A stretch of 64,000 nt of DNA from an uncultured Pseudomonadota bacterium. GTDB taxonomy: Bacteria; Pseudomonadota; Zetaproteobacteria; Mariprofundales; Mariprofundaceae. Location: the NCBI GenBank assembly GCA_913055645.1, contig CAJXLC010000007.1, forward strand, positions 1 to 64,000, given 5' to 3'. A program made the translations under genes and the position numbers. How positions within the stretch are numbered: position 1 is the stretch's first letter; every line of letters starts with the position of its first letter. The notes beneath the pieces were generated by a model. The model was not told the DNA's origin. It worked only from the letters and a program-made list of their open reading frames with translations, and searched no databases. Of the stretch, positions 8,995-16,802 are shown piece after piece.

Positions 8995-9279
8995 ATGTCC
9001 ATCAACAGCAAACAGCGTAAAGCGTTAAAAGCCAAAGCCCACCATCTAAAACCCGTCATTCGCATCGGTCAGCATGGCGTTTCTGAAGGCGTTGTCACTG
9101 AAACCAACATTGCTCTAGATACCCACGAACTGATCAAGGTTCAAATTCAGCAAGGCGATCGTGATGAGCGCCACGCCGCTATCGAGGCACTATGCCAGCA
9201 AACCGAAGCAGAGTTAATTCATTCCATCGGAAAAGTGTTTGTTATTTATCGTCAATCCAAAGAGCAAACTAAAAAATGA
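8995..9279 (+). CDS. yhbY: YhbY-type RNA-binding protein
   Basis: This is a small CRM-domain protein (94 residues) of the YhbY family, associated with the large ribosomal subunit precursor. Conserved features are KQRKALKAKAHHLKPVIRIG near the N-terminus, GVSEGVV, the helix ending in THELIKVQI, and the C-terminal GKVFVIYR. The ATG at 8995 has GAGAG upstream and fits the family start; the longer frame from 8917 adds an unrelated leader. Divergent from the GGDEF gene across a 133-base intergenic region that must hold both promoters. Confidence 0.9.
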   Translation: MSINSKQRKALKAKAHHLKPVIRIGQHGVSEGVVTETNIALDTHELIKVQIQQGDRDERHAAIEALCQQTEAELIHSIGKVFVIYRQSKEQTKK

Positions 9280-9539
9280 GTGTTCGCTCAGACAAAATAC
9301 ACGCCATTTTAACACAAGCATTTCAGCCAAGTTCACTACAAGTTGAAGATGAATCTTGGAAACATGCTGGGCATGCAGGTGCAAAAGAAAGCGGCGGCGG
9401 ACACTTTGTTGTCCATATCACAGCGGCAGCTTTTTCCGGAAAATCTCGCATTGCTTGCCACCGTATGATTAACCACACGCTTAAAGGTGAATTCGGAGAA
9501 GTTATTCATGCCTTGAGTATCCATGCTAAATCAGCGTAA
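9276..9539 (+). CDS. bolA: BolA-family protein
   Basis: The 87-residue protein has the BolA/IbaG layout. An N-terminal helix is followed by a loop with a conserved histidine (ESWKHAGHAG), the GGHFVVHITAAAFSG strand, and the R...HR.I...L helix (CHRMINHTLKGEFGEVIHALSI). BolA proteins partner monothiol glutaredoxins in Fe-S/iron trafficking; some act as regulators. The start overlaps yhbY by four bases (ATGA), so they are co-translated. No glutaredoxin gene is adjacent. Confidence 0.88.
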   Translation: MSVRSDKIHAILTQAFQPSSLQVEDESWKHAGHAGAKESGGGHFVVHITAAAFSGKSRIACHRMINHTLKGEFGEVIHALSIHAKSA

Positions 9540-9591
9540 TTGTTTACTTCATCAATAAATTTCACCCGTCTCTCCATATTGTAATATAAGC

Positions 9592-9607
9592 TGGCTTCAT
9601 TCTTGCG
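9592..9607 (+). promoter_or_regulatory. sigma-54-type promoter for the 9645 gene and diguanylate cyclase
   Basis: TGGCTTCATTCTTGCG has GG and GC separated by exactly ten bases, and the TTGC of the -12 element. Predicted transcription start is about 9618, leaving a 27-base leader with GGAG before the ATG at 9645. The same element precedes flagellar genes elsewhere in the window. Confidence 0.65.
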
Positions 9608-9644
9608 TAATTTACTCCATGAGATATTTAGTTATGGAGTTGAC

Positions 9645-10022
9645 ATGAAAATTCATCAGAATCGCAATATCAACACATCAAGCACATCGCGACGAAAAAA
9701 AACCAACAGCAGTAAATTTGGTCCGTTATTTGCGTCAGAAATGGAGACTAGCCCATCAGAGCAAGAAACGGCTCCAGCACAGCATACTGAAGAAGCTGCC
9801 ACACCTGCCCAACAACGCGCCCTATTCAAACAAGCCACTGAATTATTAGATCAAGCATTGGAGCAGTGGGAAATCGATGGCGCACTCACAAAAGACACCA
9901 TGACCTCCATTCAACAAGCGCGTCAACAACTGGGACTATTATCCTCACAAGACCCCTCTCTTGCCCAAGCAGAAACCTTGCTTGCGGTTGAATCAAAACG
10001 TTTACAAATGCTTAACCATTAA
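9645..10022 (+). CDS. small FliX-like helical protein, uncertain function
   Basis: The protein has about 125 residues and starts at the ATG at 9645 (GGAG six bases upstream). A basic, Ser/Thr-rich N-terminal tail and a Glu/Pro/Ala-rich linker precede a helical C-terminal half. That half (ELLDQALEQWEIDGALTKD ... DPSLAQAETLLAVESKRL) resembles in pattern the C-terminal domain of FliX, a flagellar assembly regulator. The likeness is by eye and could be convergent. The sigma-54-type promoter and the downstream diguanylate cyclase 11 bases away argue for a flagellar role. Confidence 0.5.
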   Translation: MKIHQNRNINTSSTSRRKKTNSSKFGPLFASEMETSPSEQETAPAQHTEEAATPAQQRALFKQATELLDQALEQWEIDGALTKDTMTSIQQARQQLGLLSSQDPSLAQAETLLAVESKRLQMLNH

Positions 10023-10033
10023 AAAGGCTTTAT

Positions 10034-11260
10034 ATGCAACGACACCTTGAACAAATCCTTGACGACATGGATACCTTGCGCCCTTATGCGCTCAAAAATC
10101 AGGAAAATAATGTGGAACTACGAAGTGTTATGCGCCGCATTATACAACATATTGAACACCTTCAACGCACCCCCAATATCACCCCTGCGCATCATCAATC
10201 TATTGTCATGTTATTGGCACAGTTGCTCGATGCCGAACATGGCATTCTGCTCAAAGGTCATCATGATACAGGGCTATCCGAACAAGAGCATCTGCAATTA
10301 CAAACACATGTGACGGAACGCCAGAAAATGCTACAAGCCATTCAACAAGACTGGCCTGCGTTACAAACATTCTTAAATAATTGTCAGGATTTACTAGGGA
10401 AAAAACCGAGCAATGATGCAGACCTTGGCCAGCATGTTCGTGAATTAGAAAAGCTCCTACGCGAGCACTTTCAGCAAGACGGTCAATTACGTAATGAGCT
10501 CAATCAATTTATCAATACACTACAAGGCTCTATTGGCAGTGTGCTGCATGTATTGGATGAAGTTGGCGAGAATGCACCTGAACTCAAACAAACCCAAAGT
10601 ATTCTCCAGCAGGATTTGCCCGATGACCCAATACAGGCAAAAGCATTATTACAGCAAGCTCGTGAAGGGCTGCTGCAAGCAGGTAATAAACTCAATGCTG
10701 CCAGTCAAACAATGCGTGACAATATGAAACAGCAAGTATCACAAATGACAGATCTATCAAGCCGACTCAAAGAGGCTGAACATGCCGCTAGAAAAGACCC
10801 CCTTACAGGTCTTGCCAACCGTCGAAAACTTGCAGAATTTTTAACATCATTACCGCAAGATATTGCCATCAGTTTCGTGATGATTGATATTGATTTCTTT
10901 AAAAAAATAAACGACCGCTATGGGCACGATGCGGGCGATGATATTTTAACTGCTTTGGCTAAGATTCTAAATGATAGCACACGAAGCAGTGATATGGTGG
11001 CACGTTTGGGCGGCGAGGAATTTTGTATCATTTTACCCGACGCAGAGCTTCAACAGGCGGGTACATTAGCTGCCAATTTATGCCAAGCCGTTTCACTACA
11101 CAGCTTTACAAGCGGCTCACATCATATTGATGTCAGAATCAGTTTGGGTGTAAGCCAGAAAAAAGATAATGAAACTTCCGAAGAGTCTATCAAACGTGCA
11201 GATAAAGCCCTTTACCAATCCAAAAAAGGTGGGCGAAACCGCGTCACCTTGGCAAAGTAA
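10034..11260 (+). CDS. soluble diguanylate cyclase (GGDEF) with long helical N-terminus
   Basis: The protein has 408 residues. The first ~245 are almost all alpha-helical and Gln/Leu-rich with no recognisable sensor; they probably form coiled-coil signalling or oligomerisation helices. The GGDEF domain follows: RKDPLTGLANRRK, the substrate region IDIDFFKKINDRYGHDAGDD, the active site LGGEEF, and an RSSD inhibitory site five residues earlier. Enzyme activity with product inhibition is expected. There is no membrane segment. It shares a sigma-54-type promoter with the gene before it. Its TAA (11258-11260) directly abuts the stop of the convergent DUF4197 gene with no spacer. Confidence 0.88.
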   Translation: MQRHLEQILDDMDTLRPYALKNQENNVELRSVMRRIIQHIEHLQRTPNITPAHHQSIVMLLAQLLDAEHGILLKGHHDTGLSEQEHLQLQTHVTERQKMLQAIQQDWPALQTFLNNCQDLLGKKPSNDADLGQHVRELEKLLREHFQQDGQLRNELNQFINTLQGSIGSVLHVLDEVGENAPELKQTQSILQQDLPDDPIQAKALLQQAREGLLQAGNKLNAASQTMRDNMKQQVSQMTDLSSRLKEAEHAARKDPLTGLANRRKLAEFLTSLPQDIAISFVMIDIDFFKKINDRYGHDAGDDILTALAKILNDSTRSSDMVARLGGEEFCIILPDAELQQAGTLAANLCQAVSLHSFTSGSHHIDVRISLGVSQKKDNETSEESIKRADKALYQSKKGGRNRVTLAK

Positions 11261-12016
11261 TTATTTAAACACTTTTCTCAAAATATCTGTAGTCCGCTTT
11301 ACAGGGTTCTTCCGTATAGCAGCTTCTTCCACAGCCATATAATGAAACACACCTTTTAAAGCTGAATCCAACACATGTTTGGTTAAATCAGCTTTCACAT
11401 TGGGCATAAAAGGCAATGATTGATATTGCCCCATAACACGGTCATATGCCTTCACTGCGCCAGCCCGTGCCAGCGCATGGTCTACAACAGGTTTCATTTC
11501 TTTGGATAACGGTTTGGACATTTTCTTTTTAAAATACTGTGTTGCCGCATCATCAGCTCCACCAAGAATAGACTTTGCGTCACTTATACTCATACTTTTA
11601 ATGGCATTGCCAAAAATGCGTTTCGCCTTGGGTGTTGCCGCTTCTGCTGCACGATTAAGGCGCAACTCCAAGTCATCCATCATGCTTCCCATGCCTACCG
11701 CTGATAAGGCTGATTTAACCTTTTTCATACTAGCAGGCAAAGGGATATGAATCTTAGCATCACCATTAAAACCATTCTTTTTACTTAATTGACCAACAAC
11801 ATTTTCCGAACCAACACGCAAAGCATCTTTCAACCCTGCCACTATATCGCTATTGCTCAACGATGATAGGTTGCTTTTAGGTGCATTCATTTGACCTTTG
11901 GAAACACTTTCCATCAAGCCGCCCAAACCTTGCATAAAATCATTTGCCCAAATCAATGATATAGGCGTACACAAACAACATAATAAAATAAACGTTTTCC
12001 CACACATTTGTTTCAT
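11261..12016 (-). CDS. DUF4197 family exported protein
   Basis: About 251 residues. The N-terminal signal peptide (KTFILLCCLCTPISLIWA) is followed by the family's helical domain with DIVAGLKDALRVGSENVVGQL, IPLPASMKKVKSAL and a C-terminal VDHALARAGAVKAYDRV...LDSALKGVFHYMAVEEAAIRKNP. The family is widespread in proteobacteria and has no known function; it is expected in the periplasm or envelope. I chose the ATG at 12016 because AAGGGG sits six bases upstream; two ATGs further out lack that spacing. Probably co-transcribed with the DHH gene 39 bases upstream. Confidence 0.8.
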   Translation of the reverse strand: MKQMCGKTFILLCCLCTPISLIWANDFMQGLGGLMESVSKGQMNAPKSNLSSLSNSDIVAGLKDALRVGSENVVGQLSKKNGFNGDAKIHIPLPASMKKVKSALSAVGMGSMMDDLELRLNRAAEAATPKAKRIFGNAIKSMSISDAKSILGGADDAATQYFKKKMSKPLSKEMKPVVDHALARAGAVKAYDRVMGQYQSLPFMPNVKADLTKHVLDSALKGVFHYMAVEEAAIRKNPVKRTTDILRKVFK

Positions 12017-12055
12017 AAACATCCCCTTACTGCTATTTCTCAACGGCTTCTTAAA

Positions 12056-13012
12056 TCACTTGTATTGACGTTTAAAAGCATCCTTAAACGCATCCAGCAT
12101 ATCAACAGGTAAAGCATTAATTCCCGCCGCCGCTTTACGGCCACCACCTGTAGGAAACTGTGCACACAATTCATCTGCACCTGTTTTATTGATAAGCGGA
12201 GCCCGTACGCTAATGCGATAGCTATCATCATCCATCACCGTCAACAATGCATGCGCACGATTCGGATACTCCCGCGCTAAAGCATTGCCATACACCCCAG
12301 ACACACGACGCGTCCAAGGCTCATTTGGGAGCATGATAAATGCAGTATTTGCATCATTGGATTCAATCGTCATTTGTGCAGCTTTCGCCATATCTGTGGC
12401 ATAACCTTCAGTAAGCACAGCATAAGAATCTGACTGAGCAATAAAATCAAATGGGCTCTCAAAAGGTTGAATTTCACGATATAAATCTGCAGGGTGGAAG
12501 TACAAATCACTTTCCGTCACACCATAACCATTATAATTGATCAACGTTCCAAGCTGTTCCAGTTGTTTTAACTGTTCAGCTGTTAGGGCTAATGGTTTCG
12601 CAGCTTTTATAGCCGCATCAAAGAGATTATCGCCGAATGTGGCTGTGACTGCCCAAGCAAGATATTGACCCTTTAAATGTTTATTCACCAATAAGCTGGT
12701 ACACACATCTGCTGCCGTATTAATATGCGATGTCATGCAAGGATGCTGGGGGATTTCCCCTGCAAAATGATGGTCGAAATAATTAACCGAAGCACCTGCG
12801 TTCAACAGGCTCAACAATGCATCACGATTTTTATCCAAGGAAACATCCAAGACCAACACCTGATCACCAGCATTCCCTTGCACCCGCTTAAGCAGTGCAA
12901 TATCTCGTTTTACACCTGTAATCAGTGTGCTTTTTTTAGGTTGTGCCAATCGCCATTGGTGCAGAGCGCAAATACCATCTGCATCGCCGTTAAAAACATC
13001 AAAATAAGTCAT
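12056..13012 (-). CDS. DHH-family phosphoesterase
   Basis: The 318-residue protein has FNGDADGICALHQ near the N-terminus (the DxDG metal motif) and the DHH motif in VNYFDHHFAGE at about residue 78. A DHHA1-type C-terminus ends in PTGGGRKAAAGI. These metal-dependent enzymes cleave phosphodiesters (nanoRNA, cyclic dinucleotides, or other substrates). The protein is shorter than GdpP and lacks membrane or GGDEF domains, so it could be a nanoRNase/pAp-type or an uncharacterised subgroup. The surrounding c-di-GMP genes make a role in dinucleotide breakdown attractive but unproven. Confidence 0.78.
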   Translation of the reverse strand: MTYFDVFNGDADGICALHQWRLAQPKKSTLITGVKRDIALLKRVQGNAGDQVLVLDVSLDKNRDALLSLLNAGASVNYFDHHFAGEIPQHPCMTSHINTAADVCTSLLVNKHLKGQYLAWAVTATFGDNLFDAAIKAAKPLALTAEQLKQLEQLGTLINYNGYGVTESDLYFHPADLYREIQPFESPFDFIAQSDSYAVLTEGYATDMAKAAQMTIESNDANTAFIMLPNEPWTRRVSGVYGNALAREYPNRAHALLTVMDDDSYRISVRAPLINKTGADELCAQFPTGGGRKAAAGINALPVDMLDAFKDAFKRQYK

Positions 13013-13071
13013 GCCGCAAGAATAGTTGATTGAATCCAGAAGGTCTAAATTCTTCCCAACTAAAATTAATC

Positions 13072-13650
13072 CTAAGCTGCTTCCTCTTGTTTCTTTTTCA
13101 CACGAATCATTTCACGGTGTCGTTTAAACACATATTTTGCCAAAGTATCTTCCTCTTCATCACAACGAAAAACAAAACGGACACCAATAAATGGTCTGCC
13201 TTCTGAATTCTTCCGTGCCCACATAACTTCCCCTAACAATTCCAATACGGTCGGAGGAAATGCCGGCAGCATCATGGTTATAAAAATAGGATCACCTTGG
13301 CGATAACGCTCATCACTTACAAAACTTGCGCCTGTTGTACTAAAATTCACAGCCCGTTCTTGTAAATTGCTACGACTCGCATCATTTAACATATTGACAC
13401 CAATCAAGTAGTTTAACTTGGTATCCAACGCTTCCATGGCATTTGCCATATCCGAGTTTAACTTGCCGCGCAGATCATTGGAAAAAATATCGCTACCCAC
13501 CATATCTCGCAACATGGAACTTTGGCGTGAACGAATACCCACGTGTTTTTTACGTACTTCAAATTCTTCTGTTGATAACGGTGTATCATTCATGGGAATC
13601 ATATCATCCACACGAAAATCTTGGCGACGGTTGCTGGCATCTTCAGACAT
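13072..13650 (-). CDS. PilZ-domain c-di-GMP receptor protein
   Basis: The 192-residue protein has both halves of the PilZ binding signature, in an unusual arrangement. The arginine motif RRQDFR is at residues 8-13, and the NFSTTG motif is about 100 residues later, at about 109-114. A long helical insert lies between them. The C-terminal part has the PilZ-like LLGEVMWARK...FIGVRFVF strands. It should bind c-di-GMP. It overlaps the HD-GYP gene by eight bases, so a c-di-GMP-degrading regulator and a c-di-GMP receptor are made together at the end of the flagellar flgK-flgL-csrA-fliW operon. Confidence 0.8.
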   Translation of the reverse strand: MSEDASNRRQDFRVDDMIPMNDTPLSTEEFEVRKKHVGIRSRQSSMLRDMVGSDIFSNDLRGKLNSDMANAMEALDTKLNYLIGVNMLNDASRSNLQERAVNFSTTGASFVSDERYRQGDPIFITMMLPAFPPTVLELLGEVMWARKNSEGRPFIGVRFVFRCDEEEDTLAKYVFKRHREMIRVKKKQEEAA

Positions 13651-15223
13651 GTAAAGCTCCTGAATTTAATAAATCAGTCGCAGATAATGGCATCAAACCC
13701 TCTTGAACTGTTGGTACAGATTTAGCCTGCGTATCAACAAGACCACGTTCGATGACAGAAACTGCAACATCTACCACCTGTGCATCAAATTGTATGCCAG
13801 AATTTTCTTTGAGTTGTTCTAAACAAAATGAAAGTGGTTTTGCCATACGATATACACGGTGCGTGGTCATTGCATCAATCGCATCTGCCACGCAAACAAT
13901 CCTTGCTTCAAAAGGAATATCTTCTCCACCCAACCCATCAGGGTACCCTCGACCATCCATTCGTTCATGGTGATGTCTTACCATCAAACGTTCACGGCTC
14001 AATGTATCCATATTCTTTAGAATGGAATCCCCAATCGCTGGATGCGCTTTCATCATCGCAAATTCTTGGTCGGTATAGCGTCCAGGTTTGAGTAATACGG
14101 CATCTGTAATACCAACTTTGCCAATATCATGTAACAAACCACCCGTACGAATCACTTGAATCGTTTTATCATCCAAGCCCAACTCTTCTGCAAATAATCT
14201 TGATAACTCGCCCACCCGTGCAGAATGATCCTTGGTATAACGATCTCGCGCTTCCAATGAGCGCACCAATGCAATCAACGTTTCATTCATACTATCTGCC
14301 AATGCCGCGTGAACAGCCCTGTTATCAAGAAGTGTATCCAGCTCCTTAACCAACAAGCCCAACATATGACGTTCTTCACTCTTCAAAGGTTCAGTGCTTT
14401 CTCGATCGGTCAGGCATAACACACCCATATGTACCCCTTGCAGGGATACTGGAATCGCCACATATTGTTCAACATCTACATCGGGCCAACAAGATTTTGG
14501 CACAGAATCTCTGGGCAAAACCTCGATATATTCTTTGTCTGTATCAATGAGTGGTTGAAATGGTGTGGCTGATAAATCAACATTTAATGTTATATCTTCA
14601 TAAGATGAAAGATGCTTCGCAACCATGATCAACTTTTTCCGGTCACGCTGAAATAAGGAGAGAAAACCACCTTGAGCATGCACCATTTCCATCGCTAGTT
14701 TAAGTGCTGCTCCACATACACTTGATACATCTTGCTGTCGCGGCATTTCATGAAACATTCGGTACAACAAACCCAAACGTCGATCCATCGCAAACAATTC
14801 AGGCAATAGGCGTTCATCTTTACATGGATTATGTTTTCGTATGCCGCCATTACCCTCATCAAGAAGTAATGCTTTACGTACACAGTCCAATAAAACCCCT
14901 GAGTCGAAAGGCTTGGATAAAATATGCTCAACATTTAAATCTTCAGCTTCCTGCAAACGTTGCTGGGACAGAAAGCCACTCACCAAAATAATTGGCATCA
15001 TCGCATGATTATTTCGCAGCTCAGCAATTAATTCCAACGATGTGCCATCACCTAAGCTTAGGTCCGTGACCAAACCATCCCAGTGTTGATCTTTTAACAT
15101 TGTGCGAGCTTCCGATATGCTAGCCGCTTGCCCGACATGTACGGGAACACTTAAATCCTCTATAACTTCAGCAATCACCTCACGAACAGCTGGCTGATCG
15201 TCCAACACCAAGACTTCCAACAT
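13643..15223 (-). CDS. response regulator with GAF and HD-GYP c-di-GMP phosphodiesterase domains
   Basis: The protein has 526 residues. The N-terminal receiver (about 1-120) has a phospho-acceptor Asp in VTDLSLGDG. A GAF-like region (about 140-300) follows, then a complete HD-GYP domain (about 320-490) with LLHDIGKVGI, a second metal cluster HHERMDGRGYP, and VCVADAIDAMT. All metal ligands I can check are present, so hydrolysis of c-di-GMP is likely. The ATG directly follows the stop of the upstream receiver gene. A partner kinase is not adjacent; control by the neighbouring receiver protein's cognate kinase is possible. Confidence 0.92.
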   Translation of the reverse strand: MLEVLVLDDQPAVREVIAEVIEDLSVPVHVGQAASISEARTMLKDQHWDGLVTDLSLGDGTSLELIAELRNNHAMMPIILVSGFLSQQRLQEAEDLNVEHILSKPFDSGVLLDCVRKALLLDEGNGGIRKHNPCKDERLLPELFAMDRRLGLLYRMFHEMPRQQDVSSVCGAALKLAMEMVHAQGGFLSLFQRDRKKLIMVAKHLSSYEDITLNVDLSATPFQPLIDTDKEYIEVLPRDSVPKSCWPDVDVEQYVAIPVSLQGVHMGVLCLTDRESTEPLKSEERHMLGLLVKELDTLLDNRAVHAALADSMNETLIALVRSLEARDRYTKDHSARVGELSRLFAEELGLDDKTIQVIRTGGLLHDIGKVGITDAVLLKPGRYTDQEFAMMKAHPAIGDSILKNMDTLSRERLMVRHHHERMDGRGYPDGLGGEDIPFEARIVCVADAIDAMTTHRVYRMAKPLSFCLEQLKENSGIQFDAQVVDVAVSVIERGLVDTQAKSVPTVQEGLMPLSATDLLNSGALHV

Positions 15224-15739
15224 CTAACTATCCTCTCTTCGTCCATAAGCGCGCATAGCGACAACCTCTGGAGGACGATTCGCCATACCTTGCATTTGAA
15301 GGGGTTTAAACACCTCACTCGTTTCATCCAACCCTGACTCCCCACTCACCGCTTGAAAGCGGCGTAGCAAAGTCTGATAACGCGCCGCATTATCCAAACG
15401 AACACGAATTTCAGGTAATTGAAATGGCTTGCTTACAAAATCATACGCACCTTGCTCAACCGCATGCAAAGCATCTTCAATTCCAGAATAACCCGTCATT
15501 AAAATAACCAATGTACGGATAGAATCTTTATTGGCAGCCGCCAAAACCGTCAAGCCATCGGCGCCAGGCATCACCACATCTGTCAAAATAATGTCAAAAT
15601 GATCTTGATTCATTTTTTCCAAAGCATCATCACCGCGATGGCATATAGTAACCTCATAGCCACTTTCAGATAGATACTCCTCAAGCAACGCTGCTAAAGC
15701 CTCATCATCCTCAGCAATGAGTAGGCGAACACCATTCAT
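15224..15739 (-). CDS. response regulator receiver protein
   Basis: The 171-residue protein has one receiver domain: acidic pocket IAEDDEAL, phospho-acceptor in IILTDVVMPG, Thr in ILMTGYS, Lys in FVSKPFQ. A ~45-residue C-terminal extension follows, with no recognisable output domain. It most likely works through protein contacts, as CheY-like or adaptor regulators do. The start overlaps the preceding small gene by four bases, and its stop abuts the HD-GYP regulator start. This pairs two receivers in a row. Confidence 0.85.
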   Translation of the reverse strand: MNGVRLLIAEDDEALAALLEEYLSESGYEVTICHRGDDALEKMNQDHFDIILTDVVMPGADGLTVLAAANKDSIRTLVILMTGYSGIEDALHAVEQGAYDFVSKPFQLPEIRVRLDNAARYQTLLRRFQAVSGESGLDETSEVFKPLQMQGMANRPPEVVAMRAYGRREDS

Positions 15740-16002
15740 GACTTCGCATCACTTGAATTGCTATACATACGCAACAAACGGGCCTCAAGATCCGCCTGCT
15801 TATGCTCCGAATGATAACCTGTAGGACCATAACTTTGTTTTGGCTCACGACTCTGATCAGGCGATTTTGCTTCTGCAGAAATATTCACACGGTCAGTTGT
15901 AAGTTGGGCTTTGCTAGATGATTCACGCACATTATTCACCTTGCTATTTTGTTGCAACAGGCGATGAATAAGCGCATCTGTTGGACGAATGCTTAAAGCC
16001 AT
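15736..16002 (-). CDS. small flagellar-operon protein, unidentified
   Basis: The protein has 88 residues and starts at the ATG at 16002, five bases after a strong AGGAGG. It is polar, with a Ser/Gln-rich middle and a predicted C-terminal helix (DLEARLLRMY). One stretch, TDRVNISAEAK, recalls the start of FlgM (compare GDRVQVSDAA in the flgM of this window). The sigma-28-binding helices of FlgM are missing. A sigma-28-type promoter lies about 90 bases upstream, so it is probably a late flagellar gene. It could be an accessory anti-sigma or chaperone-like peptide; no function can be assigned. Confidence 0.6.
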   Translation of the reverse strand: MALSIRPTDALIHRLLQQNSKVNNVRESSSKAQLTTDRVNISAEAKSPDQSREPKQSYGPTGYHSEHKQADLEARLLRMYSNSSDAKS

Positions 16003-16088
16003 ATTCACCTCCTTCTAGAATGAAAGTACATTCACCTTCATAACGAATGCACACCCTCCAAAAAGATATTTTGTCGGGTTGATATATT

Positions 16089-16116
16089 CTATCGGCAGAG
16101 GGTATCTACAACTTTA
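16089..16116 (-). promoter_or_regulatory. sigma-28 (FliA)-type promoter
   Basis: On the minus strand, TAAAGTTG and GCCGATAG match the -35 and -10 elements (TAAAGTTT, GCCGATAA) with one mismatch each. They are 12 bases apart instead of the usual 11. It lies between fliW and the small gene starting at 16002 and could drive that gene plus the receiver, HD-GYP and PilZ genes. The fliA gene itself is at 26873-27622. Confidence 0.65.
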
Positions 16117-16143
16117 GTAAAATATTTTCGTAGGGCATGAGCC

Positions 16144-16581
16144 TTACATCGCAGGGGATTGAGGCATCCAACGATAACGTAACTCTAAACTTGTATCGTG
16201 CCGAATACACTGTATTCCACGCCCCTCTTTTTCATACAAGGCAATAGGAGCACGTATATTCGCAGTAATCCATGCTTGGTCGGCAAACGGGTTCAAAACC
16301 AACATCCACATGATTGAATCTTTCTGATTGACTCCATTCGTTAGATGCAAACAGTCCATTTGCTCAGCATTTAATGTCGGCGTAGCACCTAGTCGCTGTT
16401 CATCCCATGGCGTTAAAATAAACGCTGCTTCAGGAGAATCTAGGGACTGCATACAAATCATGTCACCTTTCCCTTCATAAATAAAACCAAAACGATGTGC
16501 GTCACCAAAACCTGCCAACCCTTGGGGAAATATAAACTCATTTTGTTCAGTAACTTCATTCTTTTTCATCACTTGCTCCAT
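16144..16581 (-). CDS. fliW: flagellar assembly factor FliW
   Basis: FliW binds CsrA and flagellin and ties translation of flagellin mRNA to secretion. The 145-residue protein shows the family pattern FIFPQGLAGFGDAHRFGF, an SPEAAFIL strand, WMLVLNP, and TANIRAPIALYEKEGRG near the end. The ATG at 16581, two bases after the csrA stop, is preferred; AAGGAG inside the csrA end serves as its ribosome site. Immediate linkage to csrA is the standard functional pairing. Flagellin itself is not in this window. Confidence 0.9.
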   Translation of the reverse strand: MEQVMKKNEVTEQNEFIFPQGLAGFGDAHRFGFIYEGKGDMICMQSLDSPEAAFILTPWDEQRLGATPTLNAEQMDCLHLTNGVNQKDSIMWMLVLNPFADQAWITANIRAPIALYEKEGRGIQCIRHDTSLELRYRWMPQSPAM

Positions 16582-16583
16582 GA

Positions 16584-16802
16584 TTATACTTCTCCTTTCA
16601 ACCATGTCAGTACATTACCCTGATTAGCAGCGCGATTTTCCTGCTGAATTATACTATAAACTTCCAAACGATGAACTGCGATATCTGCTGGCGCATCAAT
16701 GGCAAAACGAACGCTGTGACCACCCTGAATATCCTGAATAACAATACGAATATCATCATTGATGCGAATTGCCTCACCAATCTTTCTTCGTAAAACCATC
16801 AT
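16584..16802 (-). CDS. csrA: carbon storage regulator CsrA
   Basis: CsrA is a dimeric RNA-binding repressor that blocks ribosome binding at GGA hairpins. The 72-residue protein begins MMVLRRKIGEAIRINDDIRI and contains GHSVRFAIDAPADIAVHRLEVY; both conserved Arg patches are in place. It starts at overlapping ATGs at 16802/16799, nested in the flgL stop (ATGATG with TGA), so it depends on flgL translation. The following fliW encodes its antagonist. Confidence 0.95.
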   Translation of the reverse strand: MMVLRRKIGEAIRINDDIRIVIQDIQGGHSVRFAIDAPADIAVHRLEVYSIIQQENRAANQGNVLTWLKGEV

